This document shows, in pieces, positions 18,045 through 26,058 of a stretch of 64,000 bases of DNA (position 1 is the stretch's first letter; each line of letters opens with the position of its first letter). Source of the stretch: Microbacterium sp. AK009 (GTDB lineage Bacteria > Actinomycetota > Actinomycetes > Actinomycetales > Microbacteriaceae). A program made the position numbers and the translations under genes. The stretch is taken from assembly GCF_013410955.1 (NCBI RefSeq), contig NZ_JACCCG010000003.1:434001-498000 (forward strand). Direction: 5' to 3'. A model generated the notes under the pieces. That model was not told the origin of the DNA, did no database searches, and saw only the letters and a program-made list of their open reading frames with translations.

Positions 18045-18078
18045 GGCGCGCACCGGTTCGCGGTGTCGCCCGCACACC

Positions 18079-18143
18079 GGAGGAGATCGACGCAGGGGAG
18101 GATGGCAGCGGAGGCAGCGTCCTCCCGTGCGTCGATCTCCTCC
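18079..18143. terminator. Very long hairpin after the organosulfur operon
   Basis: Arms GGAGGAGATCGACGCA (18079-18094) and TGCGTCGATCTCCTCC (18128-18143) pair perfectly over 16 bases. After one mismatch the stem continues for about nine more pairs (18096-18104 with 18118-18126, including one G-T), leaving a loop of about 13 bases. No T-run follows, as is common for actinobacterial terminators. The length is far beyond what a terminator needs, so a repeat element or an RNase/processing structure is also possible. Confidence 0.55.
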
Positions 18144-18163
18144 CATGTGCCGCTCACGAACCC

Positions 18164-18169
18164 TAGAAT
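18164..18169 (+). promoter_or_regulatory. -10 box for a leaderless decarboxylase transcript
   Basis: TAGAAT lies six bases before the GTG at 18176, which puts the transcription start at or beside the start codon. No ribosome-binding sequence is present. This arrangement is the standard leaderless promoter of actinobacteria. Confidence 0.6.
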
Positions 18170-18175
18170 CGCCGG

Positions 18176-19600
18176 GTGACCCCCGAAACCCCCGCCCGGG
18201 GCGGCCTCCCCGACGGCGCCCCCGGCAGTGACGCCGCGCGGATGCACGCCATCACCCCGCAGACCACCGCCGTCGTCGACCAGGTGCTCGAGTACGCCCG
18301 CCGCCGGGCGCTGTACCCCGACGTCCCGCTCGATCGGGCGATGCGCCTCGCCGATCTCCGACGGCTCGCCGGCGACTCGATCCGCCCCGACGGCATGGGG
18401 TCCGAGCGCGCGCTCGCCCTCTTCGAGCACGTGCTCGCTCCGGCGTGCCTGTCCACCGACCACCCCGGATACCTCTCCTTCATCCCGTCCGCACCGTCGA
18501 AGGCCGCCCTCGCGTTCGACGTCGTCGTGTCGGCATCCGCGATCTACGGGGGCTCGTGGATGGAGGGGTCCGGCGCCGTCTTCGCCGAGAACGAGGTGCT
18601 GCGCTGGCTCGCCGGCGAGTTCGGCCTTCCCGCCTCGGCGGGCGGGGTGTTCGTGCAGGGCGGCACGATCGGCAATCTCTCAGCCCTCGTCACCGCGCGG
18701 GATCACGCGCGCCGTCGAGCCGTCGACGCCGAGCGCCCGGCACCCGCCCGCTGGGCCGTCGTCTGCAGCGCCGAGGCGCACTCGTCGATCGCCTCGGCGG
18801 CGGCGGTCATGGATGTCGATGTGCTCACCGCCGAGGTGGGGGACGACGGCAGGCTGCGGGGCGACGCGGTGCGCGCGGTGCTCGACGCGCACGGTGATCG
18901 GGTCTTCGCCGTGGTCGCCACCGCCGGCACGACCAACTTCGGCATCGTTGACGACATCGCCTCGGTCGCCGCCGCGGCGCGCGAGGCGGGGGTGTGGTTC
19001 CACGTCGACGGCGCCTACGGACTCGCGGCGATGCTGTCCCCGGAGTTGCGACCGCTGTTCGCCGGAGTGGAGCAGGCCGATTCGGTCATCGTCGATCCGC
19101 ACAAGTGGCTGTTCGCGCCCTTCGACGCCTGCGCGCTCATCTACCGCGACCCGGTGCCGGCGATCCAGGCGCACACGCAGAAGGCCGAGTACCTCGACAC
19201 CCTCACCGATTCGCTCGACTGGAACCCGTCCGACCTCGCCATCCAGCTGACCCGCCGGGCGCGCGGTCTGCCGCTGTGGTTCTCCCTCGCCGTGCACGGC
19301 ACCGAGCAGTACCGGGTGACGATCGCCGATGCGGTCTCGCGCGCGAAGCGCCTCGCCGATGACATCCGCCGTCGTCCCGAGCTGTCGCTCGTGCGCGAGC
19401 CCGACCTGTCGGTGGTGGTGTTCCGTCGTGAGGGATGGTCGCTCGCAGAGTACGAGGCGTGGTCCGACCGGCTGCTCGATGAGCAGCGCGCCTTCGTCGT
19501 GCCCAGCTCGCACCGCGGCGAACCTGTGCTGCGCATCGCCCTCATCTCACCACTCACGACCGACGAGCTGCTGGGCGAGATCCTCGACTCGCTGGCCTGA
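18176..19600 (+). CDS. PLP-dependent group II amino-acid decarboxylase-like protein
   Basis: 474 residues from GTG 18176. Fold-type I PLP enzyme of the aromatic-amino-acid/glutamate decarboxylase group. The cofactor Lys310 is in VDPHKWLFAPFD, preceded by FHVDGAYG (the Asp that contacts the pyridine nitrogen) and TAGTTNFGIVDDI. The substrate-domain opening HPGYLSFIPSAPSKAAL is typical of this group. It would release CO2 from an amino acid to make an amine, or act on a related substrate such as tyrosine, tryptophan or aspartate; specificity cannot be read. It stands alone behind a leaderless promoter, although close enough to the preceding operon to be functionally linked. Confidence 0.82.
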   Translation: MTPETPARGGLPDGAPGSDAARMHAITPQTTAVVDQVLEYARRRALYPDVPLDRAMRLADLRRLAGDSIRPDGMGSERALALFEHVLAPACLSTDHPGYLSFIPSAPSKAALAFDVVVSASAIYGGSWMEGSGAVFAENEVLRWLAGEFGLPASAGGVFVQGGTIGNLSALVTARDHARRRAVDAERPAPARWAVVCSAEAHSSIASAAAVMDVDVLTAEVGDDGRLRGDAVRAVLDAHGDRVFAVVATAGTTNFGIVDDIASVAAAAREAGVWFHVDGAYGLAAMLSPELRPLFAGVEQADSVIVDPHKWLFAPFDACALIYRDPVPAIQAHTQKAEYLDTLTDSLDWNPSDLAIQLTRRARGLPLWFSLAVHGTEQYRVTIADAVSRAKRLADDIRRRPELSLVREPDLSVVVFRREGWSLAEYEAWSDRLLDEQRAFVVPSSHRGEPVLRIALISPLTTDELLGEILDSLA

Positions 19601-19697
19601 CCGCGACGCCCCGGGCCCCGAAACAGACCTCCCCCGCCGACACCGACCGCGGCGCGCTGCGTCTCGACGGCACAGGTGGGTCTCGGCGCGGTGACCG

Positions 19698-19994
19698 TCA
19701 ACCGCCGGAGGCCCGGGGGCCGGGCTTGGTGAGCGTCGCCAGCAGCTCGCCGATCAGATGGTCGCTCTCGATCGGATGCCGCAGCGGCAGGTCTTCCACG
19801 CACTCGTAGCGATTGCGCCGGCCCGACTTCTCTCGCCGCAGGTAACCGGCATCGACGAGGTCGCTGAGGATCCCCTGGGCCGTGCGCTCGGTGATGCCGA
19901 CGGCGTCGGCGATGTCGCGCACCCGCGCGCCGGGATCGCGGGCGACGTAGATCAGCACGTGAGCGTGATTGGTCATGAAGGTCCATCCGCTCAT
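19698..19994 (-). CDS. Small winged-helix (MarR/ArsR-like) regulator next to the dab genes
   Basis: 98 residues with a single winged-helix domain: NHAHVLIYVARDPGARVRDIADAVG, recognition helix ITERTAQGILSDLVDAGYL, wing RREKSGRRNRYECV. There is no metal-binding Cys pair of the ArsR type and no added sensor domain; the tail DLPLRHPIESDHLIGELLATL may dimerise. Divergent from dabB across a 90-base region that contains a palindrome over the dabB -10 box, so it is the likely regulator of the carbon-uptake operon. The signal it senses is unknown. Confidence 0.75.
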   Translation of the reverse strand: MSGWTFMTNHAHVLIYVARDPGARVRDIADAVGITERTAQGILSDLVDAGYLRREKSGRRNRYECVEDLPLRHPIESDHLIGELLATLTKPGPRASGG

Positions 19995-20046
19995 GATCCG
20001 ATCCTACCCGCGGGGCCCGGAAGGGCGGCGGTCTAAAACGGGTGCT

Positions 20047-20076
20047 TTGACACCGGTAATCAAATACAGGTATTGT
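20047..20076 (+). promoter_or_regulatory. dabB promoter with overlapping palindrome
   Basis: TTGACA (20047-20052), 18-base spacer, TATTGT (20071-20076), then seven bases to ATG 20084, i.e. a near-consensus and probably leaderless promoter. The palindrome AATACAGGTATT (arms AATAC/GTATT, about 20063-20074) covers the -10 box, so a protein bound there would block polymerase. The divergent winged-helix protein is the natural candidate. A second palindromic core ACCGGT lies just upstream in the spacer. Confidence 0.6.
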
Positions 20077-20083
20077 GCGACGC

Positions 20084-21460
20084 ATGACTTGGCCGACCCT
20101 CCGCTCTCTCGCGCCGACTCTGGTGCTGGTCGTCACCCTCCTCGCCGGGCTCGGCGTCGCCGTGGCCCGCGGTGACGTCGTCGGGGCCGTGCTCACTGTG
20201 CTGGTCGTCGGCCTCACGGGGGTGGTGCAGTCCTTCAGCAGGCGGCACCTGCGCGGCGACCCGCGTGCCGGCCGGTTCCTGGCCTATTCCACGGCATTCG
20301 CCGGGGCGAGCGTCGTCGCCGTCACCGCATCGACGCTGGTCGTCCTGGCCGCGGGGTGGAGCGCGGCGAGTGTCTTCATGGCGCTCCTGCTCGCGACGGG
20401 TGGAGCGCCGCAGACCGCGGTGGCCGTCCGTCGGGCCGGTGTCGCCTTCGTCGTCGGCGACCTCGCCCTCTGGGGCGCCGTCGCCCTCACCGTGGCGTCG
20501 CTCGGCACCACGGGATTCGCCGACCTCGCCGACCTCGGCCCCGTCGCCGCTGCTGCCGTCGGCGCACTGATCGCGGTCGCCGCGGTGGCCCGCGCCGCCT
20601 CGGTGCCCTTCCACGGCTGGCTGTCCGCGACGGTCGCGAGCACGACACCGGTCTCCGCCCTCCTCCACGCCGGATTCGTCAACGCCGGAGCTCTGCTGCT
20701 GCTGCGCACCGACGCCGTCCCCTCGTTCGCCGGGCCCCTCGTCGTCGGCGTGTCCGGCGCCCTCACCGTCGTCATCGCCGGTGCGGCGATGCTCACCCGA
20801 AGCGACGTCAAGGGCAGACTCGTCCAGTCCACGGCGGCGCAGATGGGCTTCATGCTCGTCGCCTGCAGCCTCGGGGCCTTCGCCGTCGCCCTGGTGCATG
20901 TGGTCGGGCACGCGCTGTTCAAGGCGAGCCTCTTCCTCGGTGCCGGGTCGGCCATGGAGCGGGCGGTCTCCGGACGCGCCGCCCCGCGCACAGACCGGGA
21001 CCCTCGGATGCCGCTGCTCGCCGCCCTCGCGGTGATCGCCGTCGCCGTCGCCGCGGTGATCGGCACGGCGGCGTGGACGAGCCCCTCGGCGGTGCTCCTG
21101 CTGTTCGTCGTCACCACCGCCGCGGTCGCCGCCGCGCAGCTCGCCGGGGGCGCGCTTTCCTCCGCAGCACGGCTGGCCGGTGTCGCACTCGTCGGGGGCG
21201 CCGTGGTGACCTACGTCTTCGCCGTGGGCGGCCTGGGCGGGCTCCTCGGCCTTCCGCCCGCCGCTGCGGCCATGCCGCCCGCGCTCGCCGTCGCGACCTT
21301 CGCCGCAGGCCTCGCCGTCGCGTTCCTCGCGCAGACGCGGGGAGCGCTCGCGGATCGCGCGTACGTCTTCGCCCTCGGCTGGGGGCGTCCGCCCCTGCCG
21401 GTCTCCTCGTCCGTTCCCGCCGGATCGTCCGGCCCTCGTGAATACCGGAGCGCGTCATGA
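20084..21460 (+). CDS. dabB: DabB: proton-conducting membrane subunit of an inorganic-carbon uptake complex
   Basis: 458 residues of the NuoL/MrpA antiporter-like family (Proton_antipo_M), with about 13 hydrophobic helices. Recognisable core: VPFHGWLSATVASTTPVSALLHAGFVNAGALLL and the helix with MLTRSDVKGRLVQSTAAQMGFML, then LVHVVGHALFKASLFLGAGS, which carries the conserved Lys and His of the proton path. ATG 20084 was chosen over an earlier in-frame codon because of the promoter position. A lone NuoL-like gene followed directly by a DUF2309 gene is the DAB arrangement, not a complex I fragment; it is thought to couple cation flow to DabA-catalysed CO2 hydration. Confidence 0.9.
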   Translation: MTWPTLRSLAPTLVLVVTLLAGLGVAVARGDVVGAVLTVLVVGLTGVVQSFSRRHLRGDPRAGRFLAYSTAFAGASVVAVTASTLVVLAAGWSAASVFMALLLATGGAPQTAVAVRRAGVAFVVGDLALWGAVALTVASLGTTGFADLADLGPVAAAAVGALIAVAAVARAASVPFHGWLSATVASTTPVSALLHAGFVNAGALLLLRTDAVPSFAGPLVVGVSGALTVVIAGAAMLTRSDVKGRLVQSTAAQMGFMLVACSLGAFAVALVHVVGHALFKASLFLGAGSAMERAVSGRAAPRTDRDPRMPLLAALAVIAVAVAAVIGTAAWTSPSAVLLLFVVTTAAVAAAQLAGGALSSAARLAGVALVGGAVVTYVFAVGGLGGLLGLPPAAAAMPPALAVATFAAGLAVAFLAQTRGALADRAYVFALGWGRPPLPVSSSVPAGSSGPREYRSAS

Positions 21461-24048
21461 CCGTCCCCTCCCTGCACGACAGCGTCCTCGAGCAGCGCGC
21501 CACGATCCGCGGCATGGTCGCCGCCGCGGCGCGCGCGATCTCGCCGCACTACCCGCTCGAGACCTTCATCGCGCGAAACCCCGTCGCCGACTACGAGCGC
21601 CTGCGCTTCGAAGACGCCATCCGGGCCGTCGCGGCCGATCACGATGCGGGCCTCACTCACCCCGAGCCCGTGTTCCGGCAGCTCTTCGACGCGGGAAGGA
21701 TCACCGAAGACGACCTTCGCCACGCGATCGCGTTCCACGTCGCCGAGGCGCGGAGCCGTCGCATCCTCTGCTGCGGCGAGAAGGAGGTGACGGTCGGTGA
21801 GCTGCTCCTGCTCGACCTGTGCCACGCGCCCGAGGGCCCCTCACCGCACCCGACGCTGCGGACGCCGGCGGCGCTGCGCTCGCCGAAGGTGCATGCGCGC
21901 ATCGACGAACACGTCGGCCGTTGGCTCAGCGCCGCCTTCGCCGACGCCTCGTGGTCACGGCGAACGGAGGACGTCGGCCTGTGGGAGGCGTGGCGCCGGC
22001 TGGCCCCGCTCGACCTGCGTCTTCCGCGACGCGTGCGCTCCGGCATCCGCTGGTCGCCGACCCACCCCGAAGACGCCATCGCCGACGTGCTCGGGCAGTG
22101 GGAGTGGGACGACGCGACCGCGACGCAGTACCTGCGGGCGCACGTGCTCGCGCAGCCCGGGTGGACGGCGGCGGTGCGACACGCTGCGATGACGGGGAAC
22201 GAGCGGATGTCGGTGACCGCCCTCATCGCCCTGAGGGTCACCCTCGAATCCCTCCTCCTCGACGATCACGACATCACCCCCGAAGAGCTCGGGTACACCC
22301 GCCGGACGGCGGATCCGCCGGCGCCCGACGACGACAGGATCGACGTCGTCGGCCGGGCGGCGGGTGTGGATGTCACGGATCCCGCGGTGCGGCAGGGGCT
22401 GTCCCGCGTGCTGAGCCTCGTCGACCCGGCGAGTCGGCGGGCGATCTGGCAGGAGGCCTATGAGCGCGGGGTCGCCCGTCGGCTCGCCCCCGCGATCGCC
22501 CCGGTGCTCCGGCCCGTCGGTCCCTCCGCAGAGCGACCGATCGCCCAGGCGGTGTTCTGCATCGACCCGCGGTCCGAGGGCATCCGCCGCCACCTCGAGG
22601 CAGCCGGGCGTGTCGAGACGCTCGGCTTCGCCGGCTTCTTCGCCGTGCCGATCTGGTTCCGCAGCGCCGCGGGCGGGCCGGCCGTCGCATCCTGCCCGGT
22701 GCTCCTGACCCCGAGGCGCGCCGTGTCGGAGTCCTCCTCAGACCACGAGCCCCTCGCTCGCTGGCAGGGGCGACTCGCCTGCGGTCATGCCCTGCGCGGC
22801 ACCTTCGGGCGGGTCAAGGACTCGACGATCGCGCCCTTCGCTCTGGCCGAGACCGCCGGGTGGCTCATGGGCCCCGCGATGGCTGCCCGGACCGTCAGCC
22901 CGACCGGGTGGCGGGCGCTCGTGGAGCAGGTCGGTCGGCTGCTGCCGGCGAAACCGGCGACCCGGCTCGACGCGGATGTCGCGATGAACCTCGACGAGCG
23001 GGTGCTCTACGCCGAGGCGGCCCTGCGCATGATGGGCCTCGTCGACGGCTTCGCGCGCCTCGTCGTGCTCGCCGGTCATGGCGCGGCGGTGACGAACAAC
23101 CCCTACGCGTCGGCGCTGCAGTGCGGCGCCTGCGGCGGACACGAGGGCGCACCCAACGCCCGGGCGGCCGCCCTTGTCTTCAACGACCCGCCCACCCGTG
23201 CCCGGTTGGCAGAGCGCGGCATCGCTATTCCCGACGACACCCTCTTCGTCGCGGCCCAGCACGACACCGTCACCGACGCCGTGCGGCTGCTCGAACCGTG
23301 GGCGATCCCCGCCACCCACGCCGACGACGTCGAAGTGCTGGAGGCCGTGTTCGACCGCGCTCGCGCAGGGCACGCCGCGGAACGGCTGGCGGTGCTGCCC
23401 GGCGCCGCCGGCGCGGACCCGCTGCGGGAGACCGCACGTCGCGGGGCTGACTGGGCGGAGGTGTACCCGGAGTGGGGCCTTGCGGGCAACGCCGCCTTCA
23501 TCGTGGGGCCGCGCAGCATCACCGCCGGACACGACCTCGGCCGCCGAGCCTTCCTCCACAGCTATGACGCCGACGCCGACCCCGACGGCTCGGGACTGGA
23601 GACGATCCTCACCGCCCCGATGATCGTCGCGCAGTGGATCAACGCGCAGTACGCAGCATCCGCTCTCTCACCCGACCGATTCGGTGCCGGGCCGAAGCCC
23701 CTCCACAACGTCGTCGGGACCATCGGCGTGCTCTCGGGGTACGGCGGCGACCTGCGGATCGGCCTGCCGTGGCAGTCGGTCGGGGTGGGCGGCGAACTCG
23801 CGCACGAGCCGGTGCGCCTGCAGGTGTTCGTGCAGGCGCCGTTCGCCCGCCTCAACCTCCTTCTGGAGTCGGCGGAGGTCGTCCGCGACCTCGTCGACAA
23901 GGAGTGGATCACGCTGCGCGCCCGCGAGCATGACACCGACCGTTGGCTCCGCTTCGGACCCTACGGCTGGGTGGCCGAACCCGACCTCAACGCCGTTCCC
24001 GCCGACACCCCCGCGTCCACCCTCGAGAACCTGGAGGCTTCACGATGA
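21457..24048 (+). CDS. dabA: DabA: carbonic-anhydrase-like subunit of the DAB CO2/bicarbonate uptake system (UPF0753/DUF2309)
   Basis: 863 residues, close to the usual size. Cytoplasmic, membrane-bound partner of DabB that hydrates CO2 to bicarbonate at a zinc site resembling beta-carbonic anhydrases. The four ligands described for Halothiobacillus DabA (C351, D353, H524, C539) have exact counterparts here with identical spacing: C368 and D370 in VFCIDPRSEGIRRHLE, H541 in LAGHGAAVTNNPYASALQ and C556 in CGACGGHEGAPNA. The N-terminal PLETFIARNPVADYE is also family-typical. It overlaps dabB and the downstream PII-like gene by four bases each, so the three are one translation unit. Full active-site conservation argues for a working enzyme. 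Confidence 0.93.
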   Translation: MTVPSLHDSVLEQRATIRGMVAAAARAISPHYPLETFIARNPVADYERLRFEDAIRAVAADHDAGLTHPEPVFRQLFDAGRITEDDLRHAIAFHVAEARSRRILCCGEKEVTVGELLLLDLCHAPEGPSPHPTLRTPAALRSPKVHARIDEHVGRWLSAAFADASWSRRTEDVGLWEAWRRLAPLDLRLPRRVRSGIRWSPTHPEDAIADVLGQWEWDDATATQYLRAHVLAQPGWTAAVRHAAMTGNERMSVTALIALRVTLESLLLDDHDITPEELGYTRRTADPPAPDDDRIDVVGRAAGVDVTDPAVRQGLSRVLSLVDPASRRAIWQEAYERGVARRLAPAIAPVLRPVGPSAERPIAQAVFCIDPRSEGIRRHLEAAGRVETLGFAGFFAVPIWFRSAAGGPAVASCPVLLTPRRAVSESSSDHEPLARWQGRLACGHALRGTFGRVKDSTIAPFALAETAGWLMGPAMAARTVSPTGWRALVEQVGRLLPAKPATRLDADVAMNLDERVLYAEAALRMMGLVDGFARLVVLAGHGAAVTNNPYASALQCGACGGHEGAPNARAAALVFNDPPTRARLAERGIAIPDDTLFVAAQHDTVTDAVRLLEPWAIPATHADDVEVLEAVFDRARAGHAAERLAVLPGAAGADPLRETARRGADWAEVYPEWGLAGNAAFIVGPRSITAGHDLGRRAFLHSYDADADPDGSGLETILTAPMIVAQWINAQYAASALSPDRFGAGPKPLHNVVGTIGVLSGYGGDLRIGLPWQSVGVGGELAHEPVRLQVFVQAPFARLNLLLESAEVVRDLVDKEWITLRAREHDTDRWLRFGPYGWVAEPDLNAVPADTPASTLENLEASR

Positions 24049-24368
24049 GCACGACCGCCCTCACCCCGATGACCAAGATCGAGATCGTCGTGCCGGGAGA
24101 CGACGCCGCCGACGTCGCCGAGCTCATCCGCTCCGTCGGCGCCCGCGGGTACACCTCGGTCTCGGGCGTCTCGGGCTTCGGCCACCACGGCGTCCGTGGT
24201 GGACGGATGCTCTTCAACGAACACGACGCGCTGACGCTCCTCATCACGGTGGTGCCGGATCATCGGGCGGATGCGATCGTCGCGGGCATCCGACCGATCC
24301 TCGACCGCACCTCGGGGGTGATGTTCGTCTCGCCGACCGCCGTGAGCCGCCCCGACTACTTCGCGTGA
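24045..24368 (+). CDS. PII-like signalling protein linked to dabAB
   Basis: 107 residues from ATG 24045. The beta-alpha-beta arrangement is that of PII: TKIEIVVPGDDAADVAELIRSVG, then GYTSVSGVSGFGHHG where classical PII has VKGFGRQKG, a shortened T-loop region RGGRMLFNEHDA, a second strand LTLLITVVPDHRADAIVAGI, and the C-terminal TSGVMFVSPTAVSR. The uridylylated T-loop Tyr of GlnB/GlnK is missing, so it is not a nitrogen PII. In this respect it resembles SbtB and carboxysome-associated PII-like proteins that respond to adenine nucleotides or bicarbonate. Inferred role: gate DabAB activity. Confidence 0.8.
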   Translation: MSTTALTPMTKIEIVVPGDDAADVAELIRSVGARGYTSVSGVSGFGHHGVRGGRMLFNEHDALTLLITVVPDHRADAIVAGIRPILDRTSGVMFVSPTAVSRPDYFA

Positions 24369-24430
24369 CCGGCGCGTGCGGGGGCGGTCAGCCCGCCGAG
24401 GGGCGCGTGTCGAGCACCGACACGGGACGC

Positions 24431-24451
24431 CGGGGCCGTCAGCCGGCCCCG
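24431..24451. terminator. Hairpin between convergent dab operon and sigma-factor gene
   Basis: CGGGGCCG (24431-24438), five-base loop, CGGCCCCG (24444-24451), a perfect eight-pair stem. It overlaps the 3' end of the sigma-factor gene and can serve both directions. No T-run is present. Confidence 0.55.
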
Positions 24452-25668
24452 CCGAGGAGGTGGGCGCGCACGCGCGGGTCGGTCGTAAGGCCCACCGCGC
24501 GGCGGGTCGCGTCCGCCGCCTCGGCGACCCGTCCGCGTGCCGCTTCGACCCGCGCGAGGCAGACCCAGTACGGCTGATGGTCGGCGACCACGGATGACGG
24601 GAGCACGGCCAGTGCGCGAGCCGCAGCGTCGGCCTCGCCTACCTCGACGAGTGCCGCGGCGGAGCCGATCCTCGCGCCGGTCGACGGCGCGATCTGCAGG
24701 AGGCCGCGATACAGAGCGACCACCGCCCGCCAGTCGGTGGTGCCGGTCTCGGCGCGCGCCGAATGGACGGCACTGATGGCCGCCTCGAGCTGGAATCGCC
24801 CCAGGCGGCCCTGCGCCGCCGCGCGGCGGAGCTCGTCATCGCCGCGCGCACGGAGCACCGCCGACCACAGCCGCGTGTCCTGAGCCCCGAGCGGGACGAA
24901 CCAACCGTTGACGAAGCGCGCCGCGCGCCTGCTCTCGGTGTGGAGCAGGAGCGCGAAGAGTCCCCGCGCTTCTGGGTCGTCGGGGACAAGGGTCGTCATC
25001 ATCTCGGCCAGGCGCAGTGCCTCGGTGCGCAGGGCCGGGCGATCGCCGCCGAGCTCGTCGATGAGCGCATCGGATGCCCCGTACGCCGCGTAGATCGCTC
25101 GCAGCACCGCTCCCACCCGCGTCGGAAGGTCTTCGGGTGACGGCACGCGGTAGCGGATTCCCGCGTCGCGGATCTTCGTCTTCACCCGACTGAGACGCTG
25201 GCCCATGGTGGACGGCGGCACGAGAAAAACCGCGGCGATCCGCGCCGCGTCGACCCCGAGCACGGCCTGCAGCATCAGCGGGGCGTGCATCCTCTCGTCG
25301 ATCGCCGGGTGCGCGCACACGAAGAGCAGGGTGAGGACGTCGTCCTGGGTGGGGGCCGATTCGGTGAGCTCGTCATCGGTCACCGCCATGACGATCATCT
25401 CCTCGGGGGCGACGAGGACGTCCCGGGTGCGGCGGCGCGCTGCGCTGATCGCGGCGTTACGCGCCGCGACCCGGAGCCAGGCCTCGGGAGACCGCGGCAC
25501 CCCGCCCTCCCGCCAGGCGGTGATCGCCTGCGCGAATGCTGTCGCCACGGCATCCTCGGCAGCCTGCAGGTCGCCGTTGCGGCGGAAGAGCCAGCCGACG
25601 AGACGCCCGAAGAGCTCTCGGTGAGCGTCGGCGAGCGCCTCGTCGGGCTGCACGGGGAGGTGTGTCAT
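24439..25668 (-). CDS. ECF42-type RNA polymerase sigma factor with long C-terminal extension
   Basis: 409 residues, twice the size of a simple ECF sigma. Region 2 contains LFGRLVGWLFRRNGDLQAAEDAVATAFAQA and EAWLRVAARNAAISAARR; region 4 contains LMLQAVLGVDAARIAAVFLVPPSTMGQRLSRVKTKIRDAG. A roughly 200-residue C-terminal part (AVLRAIYAAYGASDAL, and later repeats rich in Ala-Leu-Glu such as VALYRGLLQIAPSTG) has the TPR-like character described for group ECF42, which controls activity in place of an anti-sigma factor. Downstream of a DGPF gene and an SRPBCC gene, which is the usual ECF42 context. Confidence 0.85.
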   Translation of the reverse strand: MTHLPVQPDEALADAHRELFGRLVGWLFRRNGDLQAAEDAVATAFAQAITAWREGGVPRSPEAWLRVAARNAAISAARRRTRDVLVAPEEMIVMAVTDDELTESAPTQDDVLTLLFVCAHPAIDERMHAPLMLQAVLGVDAARIAAVFLVPPSTMGQRLSRVKTKIRDAGIRYRVPSPEDLPTRVGAVLRAIYAAYGASDALIDELGGDRPALRTEALRLAEMMTTLVPDDPEARGLFALLLHTESRRAARFVNGWFVPLGAQDTRLWSAVLRARGDDELRRAAAQGRLGRFQLEAAISAVHSARAETGTTDWRAVVALYRGLLQIAPSTGARIGSAAALVEVGEADAAARALAVLPSSVVADHQPYWVCLARVEAARGRVAEAADATRRAVGLTTDPRVRAHLLGGAG

Positions 25669-25689
25669 CCGAACTCCTGGGCGCAGAGG

Positions 25690-26046
25690 TCAGGACATCG
25701 GCGGCAGTACAGGGCGGACCTCGACCGAGCCCCGCGCGGCGGCCGGGCAGCGCGCCGCCCATACCATCGCCTCATCGAGGTTGGGGACGTCGATGAGGAA
25801 GATCCCGCCCAGGTGCTCCTTGACTTCGGCGAAGGGCCCGTCCTGCACCTCGACGTCGCCGCCCCGCATCCGGAGGGTGGTCGCCGTTCCCGGCGGCTGC
25901 AGGCCCGCGGCCGCCGACAGGACCCCGCTCTGCTCCAGGGCCACGACGTACCCGGCCCACGAGGCCCAGTAGGCATCTGCGGCGACCGGATCGGTGCGGT
26001 CTGCGTAATCGGCCTCGGCCTCCATGGCCAGGATCGCGAACTGCAT
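25690..26046 (-). CDS. DGPF/YCII-family protein linked to the ECF42 sigma factor
   Basis: 118 residues with a ferredoxin-like YCII fold: MQFAILAMEAEADYADR at the start, EVQDGPFAEVKEHLGGIFLIDVPNLDEA in the middle (the DGPF motif that names the group), and SVEVRPVLPP at the end. These proteins are the standard partners of ECF41/ECF42 sigma factors; their biochemical role is not established. It sits 21 bases upstream of the sigma gene and 12 bases downstream of the SRPBCC gene, in one operon. Confidence 0.88.
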   Translation of the reverse strand: MQFAILAMEAEADYADRTDPVAADAYWASWAGYVVALEQSGVLSAAAGLQPPGTATTLRMRGGDVEVQDGPFAEVKEHLGGIFLIDVPNLDEAMVWAARCPAAARGSVEVRPVLPPMS

Positions 26047-26058
26047 GGGGTTTCCCTT

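Noticed and set aside
20084-21460. Fragment of a respiratory complex I (NuoL) operon
   Set aside because: No other nuo gene is present, and the neighbour is a DUF2309 gene with intact zinc ligands, which identifies the DAB system.
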